This document shows positions 1 through 7,666 of a DNA stretch of 61,313 nucleotides, piece by piece (within the stretch, counting starts at the first letter, position 1; each line of letters opens with the position of its first letter). Location: positions 1-61,313 of the forward strand of contig CAYQOX010000030.1 in assembly GCA_964419335.1 (NCBI GenBank), read 5' to 3'. This DNA comes from CAYQOX01 sp964419335. GTDB lineage: Bacteria; Hinthialibacterota; Hinthialibacteria; Hinthialibacterales; Hinthialibacteraceae. The position numbers were made by a program, and so were the translations under genes. The notes under the pieces are model-generated. The model did no database searches and was not told the origin of the DNA. It worked only from the letters and a program-made list of their open reading frames with translations.

Positions 1-200
1 TTTTCCTGCTAAAGCAGAAAATCTTTGAGCCCACCCTACGCCTCTGAAATACGAGATCCCGCCGCGTATGCCTCTCCTGGATGAGGAGCTGATCAACCGC
101 CTCGCGGATCAGTTCGCTTTGTTTTTTTTCCTAATGTTTTTGATAGAGCCGCTAATTCAGCATATTGATGTTCAGTCAGATAAATTTGGGTCTTCCTCAT
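1..200 (-). pseudogene. Ribbon-helix-helix (CopG-like) DNA-binding/antitoxin protein, frameshifted and cut by the window edge
   Basis: Reading leftward from ATG at 200 gives MRKTQIYLTEHQYAEL followed by AALSKTLGKK, the beta strand and first helix of a CopG/Arc ribbon-helix-helix protein. At an A8 run (T8 on + at 122-129) this frame moves into a stop. With one A fewer, translation continues as QSELIREAVDQLLIQ, the expected second helix, and stays open to base 1. The gene is therefore frameshifted in a homopolymer: a real pseudogene, a slippage-prone site, or a sequencing/assembly error. Such proteins are usually antitoxins with a toxin gene just downstream, which would lie off the left edge. 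The family call rests on the two-helix pattern and is fairly secure. Function is inferred. Confidence 0.65.
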
Positions 201-323
201 AATCCACCTCGAACAAGGTATACATTATCCATATATACATCATTTAGCGAGCTTCCTTTAGATTTCATTCATTGTTTGACCGTTTTTTGAAACCAAAAAA
301 TGGATATATTTTCGATTCTCTAT

Positions 324-351
324 TTGCAAAATAGAGAATATACATTATAAT
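324..351 (+). promoter_or_regulatory. Sigma-70-type promoter of the CBM9-like gene
   Basis: TTGCAA (324-329) and a perfect TATAAT (346-351) are separated by 16 bp in an AT-rich stretch. A strong ribosome binding site AAAGGAGGAG (376-385) lies 8 bp before the ATG at 394. Confidence 0.65.
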
Positions 352-393
352 AAACTAACAACTTTATTTTATCCCAAAGGAGGAGATAATCTT

Positions 394-1440
394 ATGAGAA
401 AAAGTAGTGTTATTTGTTTGACTGTGCTAGGAATGTTGTTGGTACCGTGCGTTTCTATGGCACAATCCGTAACCGCGCCGTTTGTCGCAACCCCACCGAC
501 CATCGATGGTTCCGTCGAGGATGGCGAGTGGGACGCAGCCGCCACCGTGGAAGGAACTTGGACCGCTCACGACGGTGCCGCAGAAGCCAGCGTGGAAACC
601 ATCGTCCGAGTGCTTTACAGCATCGACGCCGTCTACTTTCTTTATGAATGTGTAGACGACAATGTCCAATCCAGTGTGGAAGGCACCGAGTATTATCATG
701 GAGGCCCCAATGTAGAACACCAGATGGATTCCACCTTCGCGTGGGGTGGTGATACCGATTATGTATCTCTCTACATTGATCCCGCCAACTATGGGGATGA
801 TCAACCCAATGCGGACTTCTACAGTTACAGCATTCAGTGGGAACCCTCCATCACCGCCAAAGACGAGGCCGACCATGACGGTAATAGCTACAATTACACC
901 GAACTAGGCCAGTTCGGCGGCGCCTTGAACATTCTGCCCGAGCCCATTGTCGACTTGGATGGCGACACCCACTACTGGACTGGTGGAGTCGCCTGGCAAG
1001 CCGAAGGATTGGAAATTGTGGATGGCCCCAGCGCCGATGGCTATGCCTGCGAAGTCAAAGTTCCGTTTGAGGCATTTAATGGCTACGGCCGGCATGTGAG
1101 CGATGCACCATTCCAACTCGATGAGGATCTTCATGAAGTCTTTGTGAACTCCGACGCCACCGATCCATTGATGAACCGGGTCGCGGCTTACACCTTCACC
1201 GAACTAAGCGAAGATGAAACCGTCGTGGGTATGCCCGGCTTCGGCATCGTTAACGGTATGCCTTCCCCCGGTACCACCTGGAAAGTCCAATTCTGCCGCT
1301 ATTCAGAAGGTGATCTCGGCTACGTCAATTGGGTCGGCGATACCGGCGGATTTGTAACCCGCCCGTTTGGCGATCTTATCTTTGGTGAAGCCTCCGGCAC
1401 CGATGTCGCCGAAGCCTTACTCCATATCGATGAGAACTAA
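394..1440 (+). CDS. Secreted CBM9-like (DOMON-fold) protein
   Basis: A 348-residue protein with a clear Sec signal peptide (about residues 1-24, ending in SMAQS). It continues into a pattern typical of the family-9 carbohydrate-binding/DOMON-like fold: PPTIDGSVEDGEWDAA near residue 34, then beta strands such as VRVLYSIDAVYFLYECVDDN and YACEVKVPFEAF. This fold binds sugars or haem in extracellular proteins and is often attached to glycoside hydrolases, but here it stands alone without a catalytic domain. The start is supported by a near-perfect ribosome binding site and an upstream promoter. A terminator follows, so it is probably transcribed singly. The ligand cannot be read from the sequence. 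Confidence 0.8.
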   Translation: MRKSSVICLTVLGMLLVPCVSMAQSVTAPFVATPPTIDGSVEDGEWDAAATVEGTWTAHDGAAEASVETIVRVLYSIDAVYFLYECVDDNVQSSVEGTEYYHGGPNVEHQMDSTFAWGGDTDYVSLYIDPANYGDDQPNADFYSYSIQWEPSITAKDEADHDGNSYNYTELGQFGGALNILPEPIVDLDGDTHYWTGGVAWQAEGLEIVDGPSADGYACEVKVPFEAFNGYGRHVSDAPFQLDEDLHEVFVNSDATDPLMNRVAAYTFTELSEDETVVGMPGFGIVNGMPSPGTTWKVQFCRYSEGDLGYVNWVGDTGGFVTRPFGDLIFGEASGTDVAEALLHIDEN

Positions 1441-1473
1441 GCCGTTGGTTTAACTAATGCATTTCTTGTAAAA

Positions 1474-1507
1474 GGGACGGGCCTGGTCACCAATCAGGCC
1501 CGTTTTA
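1474..1507 (+). terminator. Rho-independent terminator after the CBM9-like gene
   Basis: A perfect 9-bp stem, ACGGGCCTG (1477-1485) with CAGGCCCGT (1495-1503), 9-nt loop, followed by a short T tract. Confidence 0.8.
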
Positions 1508-1579
1508 CTATTGGATCTCTTTATTCTTGCGAATAAATCTTCTTTAATGTAATAAGTTGTCAAGACGATATTTTATTGC

Positions 1580-1609
1580 TTGACAATTTCTTTCAGTAGA
1601 TTTTAAAAT
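1580..1609 (+). promoter_or_regulatory. Candidate promoter of the ABC-2/TPR operon
   Basis: A perfect TTGACA (1580-1585) and TAAAAT (1604-1609) are separated by 18 bp, about 55 bp upstream of the chosen ATG of the ATPase gene. Confidence 0.55.
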
Positions 1610-1662
1610 TTATATATATTTACAATAAAAGAAGTTATGTGAATAAGCGAGGGTCAACGCCC

Positions 1663-2589
1663 ATGTCAATCCTTCGGATCGAAAATTTAACGAAAGAATA
1701 TAAAACCGGTTTTTGGGGAAAGAAACATGTCGCTCTTGAAGATTTGAACCTCGAAGTCTCAGAAGGTGAAATTTTTGGCTTTCTTGGACCCAACGGCGCA
1801 GGAAAAACCACCACCATTAAAATTCTCTTGCGTATTATTTTCCCCACCCGAGGAACCGCTTGGCTTCTGGATAAAGAATTGGGAGAAATTCCCGAAGTCC
1901 ATAACATTGGCTACATGCCGGAAAATCCTTATTTTTACCGCTTCCTAACCGGCTACGAATTTCTCCGTTTTTATGCCCAACTCGCCAACATGCCCCGCGA
2001 AGACGCCCACAAAAAAGCCCTGCGCTTGCTGGATGTGGTTGGCTTATCCTACGCAAGCAATACCCGAATTGGTCAATACTCCAAAGGAATGGTCACCCGG
2101 GTTGGACTCGCTCAAGCCCTCATTACCGAACCCACCTTGCTCTTACTGGACGAACCTATGTCGGGGCTTGACCCCATCGGCCGCCTTGAAATTCGCGACC
2201 TGATCTTGGGACTCAAAGAAGAAAAGAAAACGATTTTCTTCTGTACCCATATCCTCGCTGATGTAGAAATGCTATGCGATCGCATCGCCATTCTTAATCA
2301 AGGGAGATTAATCAAACAAGGTACGGTACAAGAAATCCTCGCCTCGGGCATCTCCACCTACCGGATCTCTCTGGATCACGTCAGTCCCCAATTAACAGAA
2401 CGTTTGTCTCAACTCGATATGAAAAAAGAAGAATTTGGCGGAATTTATCACGTTATCGCTCCCAGTCAGGAAGACGCCCAAAACGTAACCGAGATGGCTC
2501 TTACCGAAGGGGCTCGAGTGATTGAGATGGGTCCAGAACATGGAACCTTAGAAGAATATTTCGTTCGGGAGGTTGGCAACCGTGAATAA
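1663..2589 (+). CDS. ABC-2-type exporter ATP-binding protein
   Basis: A 308-residue ABC ATPase that powers the adjacent permease. It has Walker A GPNGAGKTT (about residue 39), a signature loop reading YSKGM rather than LSGG, Walker B LLLLDEP, the D-loop SGLDP and the switch histidine in FFCTHIL. The degenerate signature loop is common in ABC-2 ATPases of the CcmA type. The C-terminal 80 residues form the usual regulatory extension. A GTG 24 bases upstream could also start the frame, but only ATG 1663 has a well-placed ribosome binding site (GAGGGT, 1649-1654, 8-bp spacing). The stop overlaps the permease start, so the two are translationally coupled. Substrate unknown. Confidence 0.9.
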   Translation: MSILRIENLTKEYKTGFWGKKHVALEDLNLEVSEGEIFGFLGPNGAGKTTTIKILLRIIFPTRGTAWLLDKELGEIPEVHNIGYMPENPYFYRFLTGYEFLRFYAQLANMPREDAHKKALRLLDVVGLSYASNTRIGQYSKGMVTRVGLAQALITEPTLLLLDEPMSGLDPIGRLEIRDLILGLKEEKKTIFFCTHILADVEMLCDRIAILNQGRLIKQGTVQEILASGISTYRISLDHVSPQLTERLSQLDMKKEEFGGIYHVIAPSQEDAQNVTEMALTEGARVIEMGPEHGTLEEYFVREVGNRE

Positions 2590-3367
2590 GATACTAACTA
2601 TTGCCTTCAATACATATAAAGAAGCCAGCCGTAATAAGGTCTTTTATCTCATTCTCCTCTTCGCCCTCATTCTATTAGGCATGGCGGTGATCCTCGCCAC
2701 CCTGGCTTTGGGAGAAGACGACCGCATTATCAAACACATTGGTTTAATGGCGATCAATATCTTTGGCTTGCTGCTGGCGGCTTTCATCGGTGTCACCATC
2801 ATTTACGATGAGCTCGATAAACGAACAATCTATACCGTCATCGCCGCCGGTGTCACCCGAACCCAATTCATTATCGGCAAGTTCCTGGGACTGTTCCTCA
2901 CCATCTTGGTCAATATATTGATCATGGGATTCCTGCTCTGTGTTTTGCTTTGGTTTTGGCCAAAAGCCACGCCTACCCCGTCTTTAATCATGGCCATTTA
3001 TCTCATGCTTTTCGAAATGCTGATCATCACCACGGTGGTAGTGCTTTTTTCCTCGTTTTCTACTCCGGTGCTCTCTGCCGTTCTCACCTTCATGTGCTGG
3101 CTCATCGGGCGCATGTCGGAAGACCTGTGGTCCTGGAGCAACCGCCTCTTAGAACAAGGCTCGGAAGGAGTCGCTTATCTTCTCAAAAGCTTGTATTACA
3201 TCTTGCCCAACTTGGCGGTTTATAATATCCAAAATGAGGTCGTTCACTACGAAGATATCGGATCGTTGGGATACAACTTTCTCATCTATCCCTTCGCCGG
3301 GATTTTATATACCGGAATCTTGTTGTGGATCACGACGGTTACTTTCTCCAAACGGGATTTCAAATGA
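2582..3367 (+). CDS. ABC-2-type transporter permease
   Basis: A 261-residue membrane protein with about six hydrophobic segments, of the ABC-2 (NatB/CcmB-like) class. The N-terminal helix VFYLILLFALILLGMAVILA is followed by a YDELDKRTIYTV coupling-type motif near residue 80, typical of these permeases. The GTG at 2582 is chosen because GGGAGG (2567-2572) lies 9 bp before it. A TTG at 2573 would sit directly on that site. It overlaps the ATPase stop by 8 bp, and its own stop shares ATGA with the next gene. Together with the ATPase and the TPR protein downstream it forms a tightly coupled three-gene exporter operon. Confidence 0.88.
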   Translation: MNKILTIAFNTYKEASRNKVFYLILLFALILLGMAVILATLALGEDDRIIKHIGLMAINIFGLLLAAFIGVTIIYDELDKRTIYTVIAAGVTRTQFIIGKFLGLFLTILVNILIMGFLLCVLLWFWPKATPTPSLIMAIYLMLFEMLIITTVVVLFSSFSTPVLSAVLTFMCWLIGRMSEDLWSWSNRLLEQGSEGVAYLLKSLYYILPNLAVYNIQNEVVHYEDIGSLGYNFLIYPFAGILYTGILLWITTVTFSKRDFK

Positions 3368-4932
3368 TGCCGAAAAAAACAATCTCCATTCTATTGATCC
3401 TTGTTTTAATCGCTCTGTTTGGATACGCCCAAACCTTGATTCTCAAGAAACGGGAAGGGTATCGCATCGAAGAGAAAATTCTCATGCTTTCAGACCGCCC
3501 CAAAGTCACCAAAATCCTTTCCTTTGGTTTTCATGGGGCCTTATCCGATTTGCTCTGGGTTCGCGCCATCCAATACTTTGGCGGGAACTTCAGCAGCCTG
3601 GATGAACCAGACAAGAAAGAAGGATTCGTAAATCTCTTCCGTAATCTCGCAGGATTGGACCCTCACTTCATTGGCGCTTATCAATTTGGTGGGTTCGTGA
3701 TGAACGAAGCCATGAATGATACCAATCTCGCCATCGAATACCTTCTCCAAGGCGCGGCGAATAACCCCGACCACCCCGAAGCCTGGAATCTGAAATTCGA
3801 TGCCGGCTTTATTGCCTTCCATCAATTAGAAGATTATAACGTGGCCAAAGATTTGTTTCTCCAAGCCGTCTTTGATGAAAATGTCGCCCAAGAAACCGAA
3901 ATCCACATCGACGGTCTCGCAGAAGGGTATATCGCCGAATCACTCATTGATGGAGACCCCTATTCCCAGGTGAAGATCGATCCCTCCGGATCGGTCGAAC
4001 TCCAATTCGACGAACCCCGGGATGTGGGACGTATACATATCCAAAGCCGTACCCCCAATTTTATCTCTTTCCGCTTGCAATATAAAGAAAATCCACAAGC
4101 AGCCGTAAAAACCATCCATTCGATCACAACCCCAACATTTGATGATTTCGACGATCCTCCCTTAAGAACCCAAATCTTTCTTTTGGATCAATTTCAAGCC
4201 GAGACCGAGGATGGCCTCATCGCGTTCAGCGAATTTCAAATCTACGGTCCGCGTGATCCAAACGTTCCGCCCTACGTCGAACGTATGATTTATGAGATGG
4301 ACCGCAACGCGGGACGTTTCCGGGCGGCCTGGGATCAATACGCCCGTTATTTTGAAGAAGCACGACAAAAAGGAGACGAGGTCAGCGCCCAACTGGCTTT
4401 GGAAAAACTCTCCTCCATTTATACCAACAAAGCCCTCGAATTACTGGAAGAAGCCGTCTCCCTCTATGAAGAAAATGAGGATCAGCTCCCTTCTCCCCAA
4501 ATGCGCGAAGTCATTGAACAGGGCTATTTACAACAAGTCATCGACCAACAAATTGCCGAAGACCCCAATTTCCAAGAAGAAGTGCTACCCGTCTTGCTAG
4601 GTCAAGACCGTAACCTGTTTAATATTCTCACCACCTGGGATGGCAAAGCCCCCCATCTGCTGATCACCACGACCGATGAGTATGGAAATGTGGATTGGTA
4701 TGTCACCTCGCACCTGCGATTGCTGGATCGACAAGAAAGTATATTGGAACGATTGCAAAAAGGGGTTGATAAATTTCAAGAAGAATACAATCGCTTACCA
4801 GAATCGCTTTCCGAATTAGCGCAAGAAAGTTGGTTCTCAATGACCGAGGATGCTATCGAAGATCCCTTGGGCGGAGAATTCTATCTCGACCCAGAAAACG
4901 GCGAGGTGGGCGTACGCAATATGAAGTATTGA
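3364..4932 (+). CDS. Membrane-anchored TPR protein with an inserted discoidin-like domain
   Basis: A 523-residue protein starting at ATG 3364, which overlaps the permease stop (ATGA). Residues 5-22 are one membrane anchor. The following helical repeats (about 45-170 and again 300-400) look like divergent TPRs, for example AIEYLLQGAANNPDHPEAWN. Between them, residues about 175-298 form a beta-rich block (VELQFDEPRDVGRIHIQSRT, then FRLQYKEN and IAFSEFQIYGPRDPN) that resembles an F5/8 type C (discoidin-like) domain. The C-terminus (DPLGGEFYLDPENGEV) resembles tails of type II secretion pseudopilins. Coupling to the ABC-2 exporter suggests an accessory subunit facing the periplasm. What it recognises is unknown. 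Confidence 0.72.
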   Translation: MMPKKTISILLILVLIALFGYAQTLILKKREGYRIEEKILMLSDRPKVTKILSFGFHGALSDLLWVRAIQYFGGNFSSLDEPDKKEGFVNLFRNLAGLDPHFIGAYQFGGFVMNEAMNDTNLAIEYLLQGAANNPDHPEAWNLKFDAGFIAFHQLEDYNVAKDLFLQAVFDENVAQETEIHIDGLAEGYIAESLIDGDPYSQVKIDPSGSVELQFDEPRDVGRIHIQSRTPNFISFRLQYKENPQAAVKTIHSITTPTFDDFDDPPLRTQIFLLDQFQAETEDGLIAFSEFQIYGPRDPNVPPYVERMIYEMDRNAGRFRAAWDQYARYFEEARQKGDEVSAQLALEKLSSIYTNKALELLEEAVSLYEENEDQLPSPQMREVIEQGYLQQVIDQQIAEDPNFQEEVLPVLLGQDRNLFNILTTWDGKAPHLLITTTDEYGNVDWYVTSHLRLLDRQESILERLQKGVDKFQEEYNRLPESLSELAQESWFSMTEDAIEDPLGGEFYLDPENGEVGVRNMKY

Positions 4933-4969
4933 TGAATAGTTGAAAAAAATCGTTTTATCTCATTTTTTA

Positions 4970-4998
4970 TTGAGAAAAGATCATTTTCGCGTTATAAT
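4970..4998 (+). promoter_or_regulatory. Sigma-70-type promoter of rsfS
   Basis: TTGAGA (4970-4975) and a perfect TATAAT (4993-4998) have an optimal 17-bp spacer. The promoter lies inside the longest possible rsfS frame, so it argues for the downstream TTG start at 5042. Confidence 0.7.
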
Positions 4999-5041
4999 TA
5001 ATAAACAACATTATTACATTAAACGAGGGATAGAAAGAGAT

Positions 5042-5434
5042 TTGGTTACACGCTCACGAGAAGAAACATTAGCCCGAGCCGCCGCTGACGCGCTGGCAGA
5101 AGCAAAGGGAAAAAATATCGTTTTACTGGATTTATCCAAGGTTTCTTCCTTCGCGGATTATTTTGTCATCGGCACAGGTGAAAGTCAGGTCCAAATGAGT
5201 GCACTCTCGCGCAAAGTACGCGAGACGATGATCCAAAACGAAGCGAAATCGTTGAATTCAAGCGGCTCCGATAGTGATTCTTGGATCTTGCTTGATTATG
5301 GTACCGTGATTATTCATATTTTCTCTCAAAAAGCACGCAACTATTACGCCTTAGAGGAATTTTGGGGGGATGCGGGCATCATTCATTGGACAGAAGAGGA
5401 AACCGCCCAACATGAGGTTCGCGCATATCCATAA
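5042..5434 (+). CDS. rsfS: Ribosome silencing factor RsfS (Iojap/DUF143)
   Basis: RsfS binds ribosomal protein L14 and blocks joining of the 30S and 50S subunits when nutrients are scarce. The family core is clear: KGKNIVLLDLSKVSSFADYF followed by VIGTGES and, near the end, DYGTVIIHIFSQKARNYYALEEFWGDA. The open frame extends back to 4940, but a strong promoter at 4970-4998 lies inside that extension, which encodes nothing family-like. The TTG at 5042, preceded by GAGGGA (5025-5030), gives 130 residues, the normal size. It is separate from the ABC-2/TPR operon and followed by a zinc-ribbon gene on the same strand. Confidence 0.9.
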   Translation: MVTRSREETLARAAADALAEAKGKNIVLLDLSKVSSFADYFVIGTGESQVQMSALSRKVRETMIQNEAKSLNSSGSDSDSWILLDYGTVIIHIFSQKARNYYALEEFWGDAGIIHWTEEETAQHEVRAYP

Positions 5435-5469
5435 ACTATTCTCATTCCTTCCCTAGATGAGGTGCGAAA

Positions 5470-5892
5470 TTGCCTTTAGCCAATTGCCCGCGATGTGGGA
5501 ATCTCTTTAACAAATTGACTTCGGATATTTGTAATCAATGCCGCGAAGAAGAAGATCAGCTTCTGAAAGAAACGCAAGAATACCTACGCAAAAATCGTAA
5601 CGCGTCAAAAGCGCAAGTCATCTCCGATCTCGATCTTAGCACCGAAATGATGGACAATTGGATTCGCAGCAAGCGCATCCATTTTTTCCAAGAAGAAGAA
5701 TTGCGGTCCAAACGGTACTGCTCCAGTTGTGGACGTGAGATCAAAGAAAACCAAACCATTTGTCGCACCTGCCAACTGAAAAAACTCTCTTCAAAAGAGA
5801 AAAAACCCAAAATCCTCGAAAAAGAAAAAACTAAAACTGAAGAGCAGCCACCAGAACCTTCCAAAGGGATGCATTTTAAAAAGAAACCTTAA
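5470..5892 (+). CDS. YvyF-like double zinc-ribbon protein (flagellar-operon family)
   Basis: A 140-residue protein starting with TTG, with GAGGT (5459-5463) 6 bp upstream. CPRCGNLF with CNQC (residues 6-23) forms a first zinc ribbon. CSSCGREI with CRTC (about 79-97) forms a second. Between them is a helical segment (ISDLDLSTEMMDNWIRSKRI) like the MerR-type helix-turn-helix of YvyF/TIGR03826 flagellar-operon proteins. The tail is lysine/glutamate-rich and probably disordered. No flagellar genes lie nearby, so the name reflects domain layout rather than demonstrated function. It converges on the portal gene, leaving only 10 bp between the stops. Confidence 0.65.
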   Translation: MPLANCPRCGNLFNKLTSDICNQCREEEDQLLKETQEYLRKNRNASKAQVISDLDLSTEMMDNWIRSKRIHFFQEEELRSKRYCSSCGREIKENQTICRTCQLKKLSSKEKKPKILEKEKTKTEEQPPEPSKGMHFKKKP

Positions 5893-5902
5893 AACAACTA
5901 CT

Positions 5903-7213
5903 TTATATCATCTGAATCATTTTCATGATTTTCTGCTTGGCCTCATCCAAATCCACCAACCGATTTTCCACCAAATTCGTCATCGCTTGTGCCATCGTTT
6001 GTAAAGACTGCGCCCGATGATTCATATCCATCGAATGGTGGGGCGCGAAATGTTGAGTCACCTGAAGCGGACACCCCTGTAAAATAAGTTCCAAATTACG
6101 CAGCCATTCGGCCAAGCGTTTAGCCCCTTCTTGTACCGTTCGCGCATTGTTGGTCATCAATTGATACTGAGCCGAACCCCATGATTCAGTGGTTCCCCAA
6201 TTGCGTCCGATCATAAAGGGAGCCAGATGTAAAGCCGAGACCACTTGCTCTCCAATCGCCTGCATACTTTCAGACCACGTCCGCGTCTGTCCGCTGGGGC
6301 CAATATAATGGACCTCAATACTCTCATAGGTGACCAAGTTGCTATCCGCCCGCTTATTTCCAATTTCTTCTCGAATTTGCTGAATCTCTCGATTTAAACG
6401 CTCATGATACTGACTTGAAGATTCCCGATGATCTCGTTCTGGAGTTTTAAGTCGAAAATGGATAGTCGGGTACCCCGCATTATGCTGAGCCTGCGCCATG
6501 TCGTGGATCATCTGTTGCTGGAGTTTCACTACCAAAGGCAGCGCCATCAACGGAGAACGCCCATACGGCGAAAGTCCATCCACATCCAGTCCTTGATAAA
6601 AGAAAGAGACAGGGTTGAGTTGGATCGTCGAACCGTCCTCCCGAATTTGATAGGGCAAATAAGAACGCGATTGTTGCTCCAATTTAAATCGAATGGTGGC
6701 GGGATCAATGATCACAAAACGATCGATCTTACGCCGTGAATCATCCAAAATTACCTCTCCACAAAAACTCCCATACGTAAAAATGGATAGAAAATAGCAC
6801 TGGACTAACGCATCCACTCCCCAGGCTTGCTCCGTTTGCAAGCCATAAATCCGCCGATCCAAGTCCTCCAACAGCCGAACCGCCTCGTTGCGTTGACTCT
6901 CTGTTCCTCCATGCAACCCATACCAGGGCTCGGTCGAACAAAGCCGTACCCAGGCCCACACGCCTGCGGATACATCCGGTACATAATCACGCAAGCGCCG
7001 AAACAATGGATACATTAAGCGTGGATCGATCACCCCGGCAGGAAGGAACTCCTCTCCCATCAATGAACCCATTCCCTCGTTCACCGGCGGCATCGAAAGC
7101 GGCCGGCTTGGCATTTGCTTCTTGGGAACCCAAGCCAAGTGCTCGCGGCTCTGCCTTTCTTCGGTTGCTTCGTTTTTGAAACCTCGAAACCAATTTTGTA
7201 ATGTGGTTAGCAT
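5903..7213 (-). CDS. Orphan phage portal-like protein
   Basis: A 436-residue protein resembling dodecameric phage portal proteins, the ring through which DNA enters the capsid. The N-terminal half has the tail-like segment AGVWAWVRLCSTEPWYGLHG. The central part resembles the portal clip and stem, including VIIDPATIRFKLEQ and AQAQHNAGYPTIHFRLKTPE. A long C-terminal helical region (about 360-436) includes SLQTMAQAMTNLVENRLVDL. The ATG at 7213 is preferred because GGAGGAGAG (7215-7223) sits just upstream. No terminase, protease or capsid gene flanks it: the neighbours are a zinc protein and NDH-2. It may be a phage relic or a domesticated gene. The frame is intact. Confidence 0.68.
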   Translation of the reverse strand: MLTTLQNWFRGFKNEATEERQSREHLAWVPKKQMPSRPLSMPPVNEGMGSLMGEEFLPAGVIDPRLMYPLFRRLRDYVPDVSAGVWAWVRLCSTEPWYGLHGGTESQRNEAVRLLEDLDRRIYGLQTEQAWGVDALVQCYFLSIFTYGSFCGEVILDDSRRKIDRFVIIDPATIRFKLEQQSRSYLPYQIREDGSTIQLNPVSFFYQGLDVDGLSPYGRSPLMALPLVVKLQQQMIHDMAQAQHNAGYPTIHFRLKTPERDHRESSSQYHERLNREIQQIREEIGNKRADSNLVTYESIEVHYIGPSGQTRTWSESMQAIGEQVVSALHLAPFMIGRNWGTTESWGSAQYQLMTNNARTVQEGAKRLAEWLRNLELILQGCPLQVTQHFAPHHSMDMNHRAQSLQTMAQAMTNLVENRLVDLDEAKQKIMKMIQMI

Positions 7214-7482
7214 TCTCTCCTCCAACGGTTCTGCCTCTCTACTAATAGAAGAAACACCAGCAAAATGGAGAAGATCTTTTCCGTAACCAACACAATGACA
7301 GAGATGGGATCACTCATCTTCTTATTCACCCATCTTGCCTCTACAATATAAACCAACCTACGTTTAACCCAAATTAGATAGATATACCTCCAATACTCAT
7401 ATAAAAATTGGTGTATATCCACCCGAGACAACTTGCTTTCATAATCCTTTGCTCCCATGAGCAAATGCTGTAAATCATGCAT
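7207..7482 (-). CDS. Possible small membrane protein upstream of the portal gene
   Basis: A 91-residue frame with a hydrophobic segment near its C-terminus (FSILLVFLLLV). Its stop overlaps the start of the portal-like gene by a few bases, a layout typical of coupled genes. Only a weak ribosome binding site (GGAA) precedes the ATG, and part of its 3' end doubles as the portal gene's ribosome binding site. I recognise no family. It could be a genuine small gene or a chance frame in AT-rich DNA. Confidence 0.3.
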   Translation of the reverse strand: MHDLQHLLMGAKDYESKLSRVDIHQFLYEYWRYIYLIWVKRRLVYIVEARWVNKKMSDPISVIVLVTEKIFSILLVFLLLVERQNRWRREC

Positions 7483-7666
7483 GTAATTCCGACTATCTAT
7501 TAGTTTAAAATATATAATTATTTCTATTTATTTAATTTAACTTTTCATTCTCTCTTCTTCCTTTTAAAAGCAAACTGAAAGCAGACAAATTTTTAAAATT
7601 ATATAAACAAAATTATTTATAAAATGTATACTATAGATAGATTCCTATCCAGAAAGGATGTCCATC

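Noticed and set aside
5903..7482. A prophage
   Set aside because: Only a portal-like gene is present. There is no integrase, terminase, capsid, tail or attachment-site duplication.
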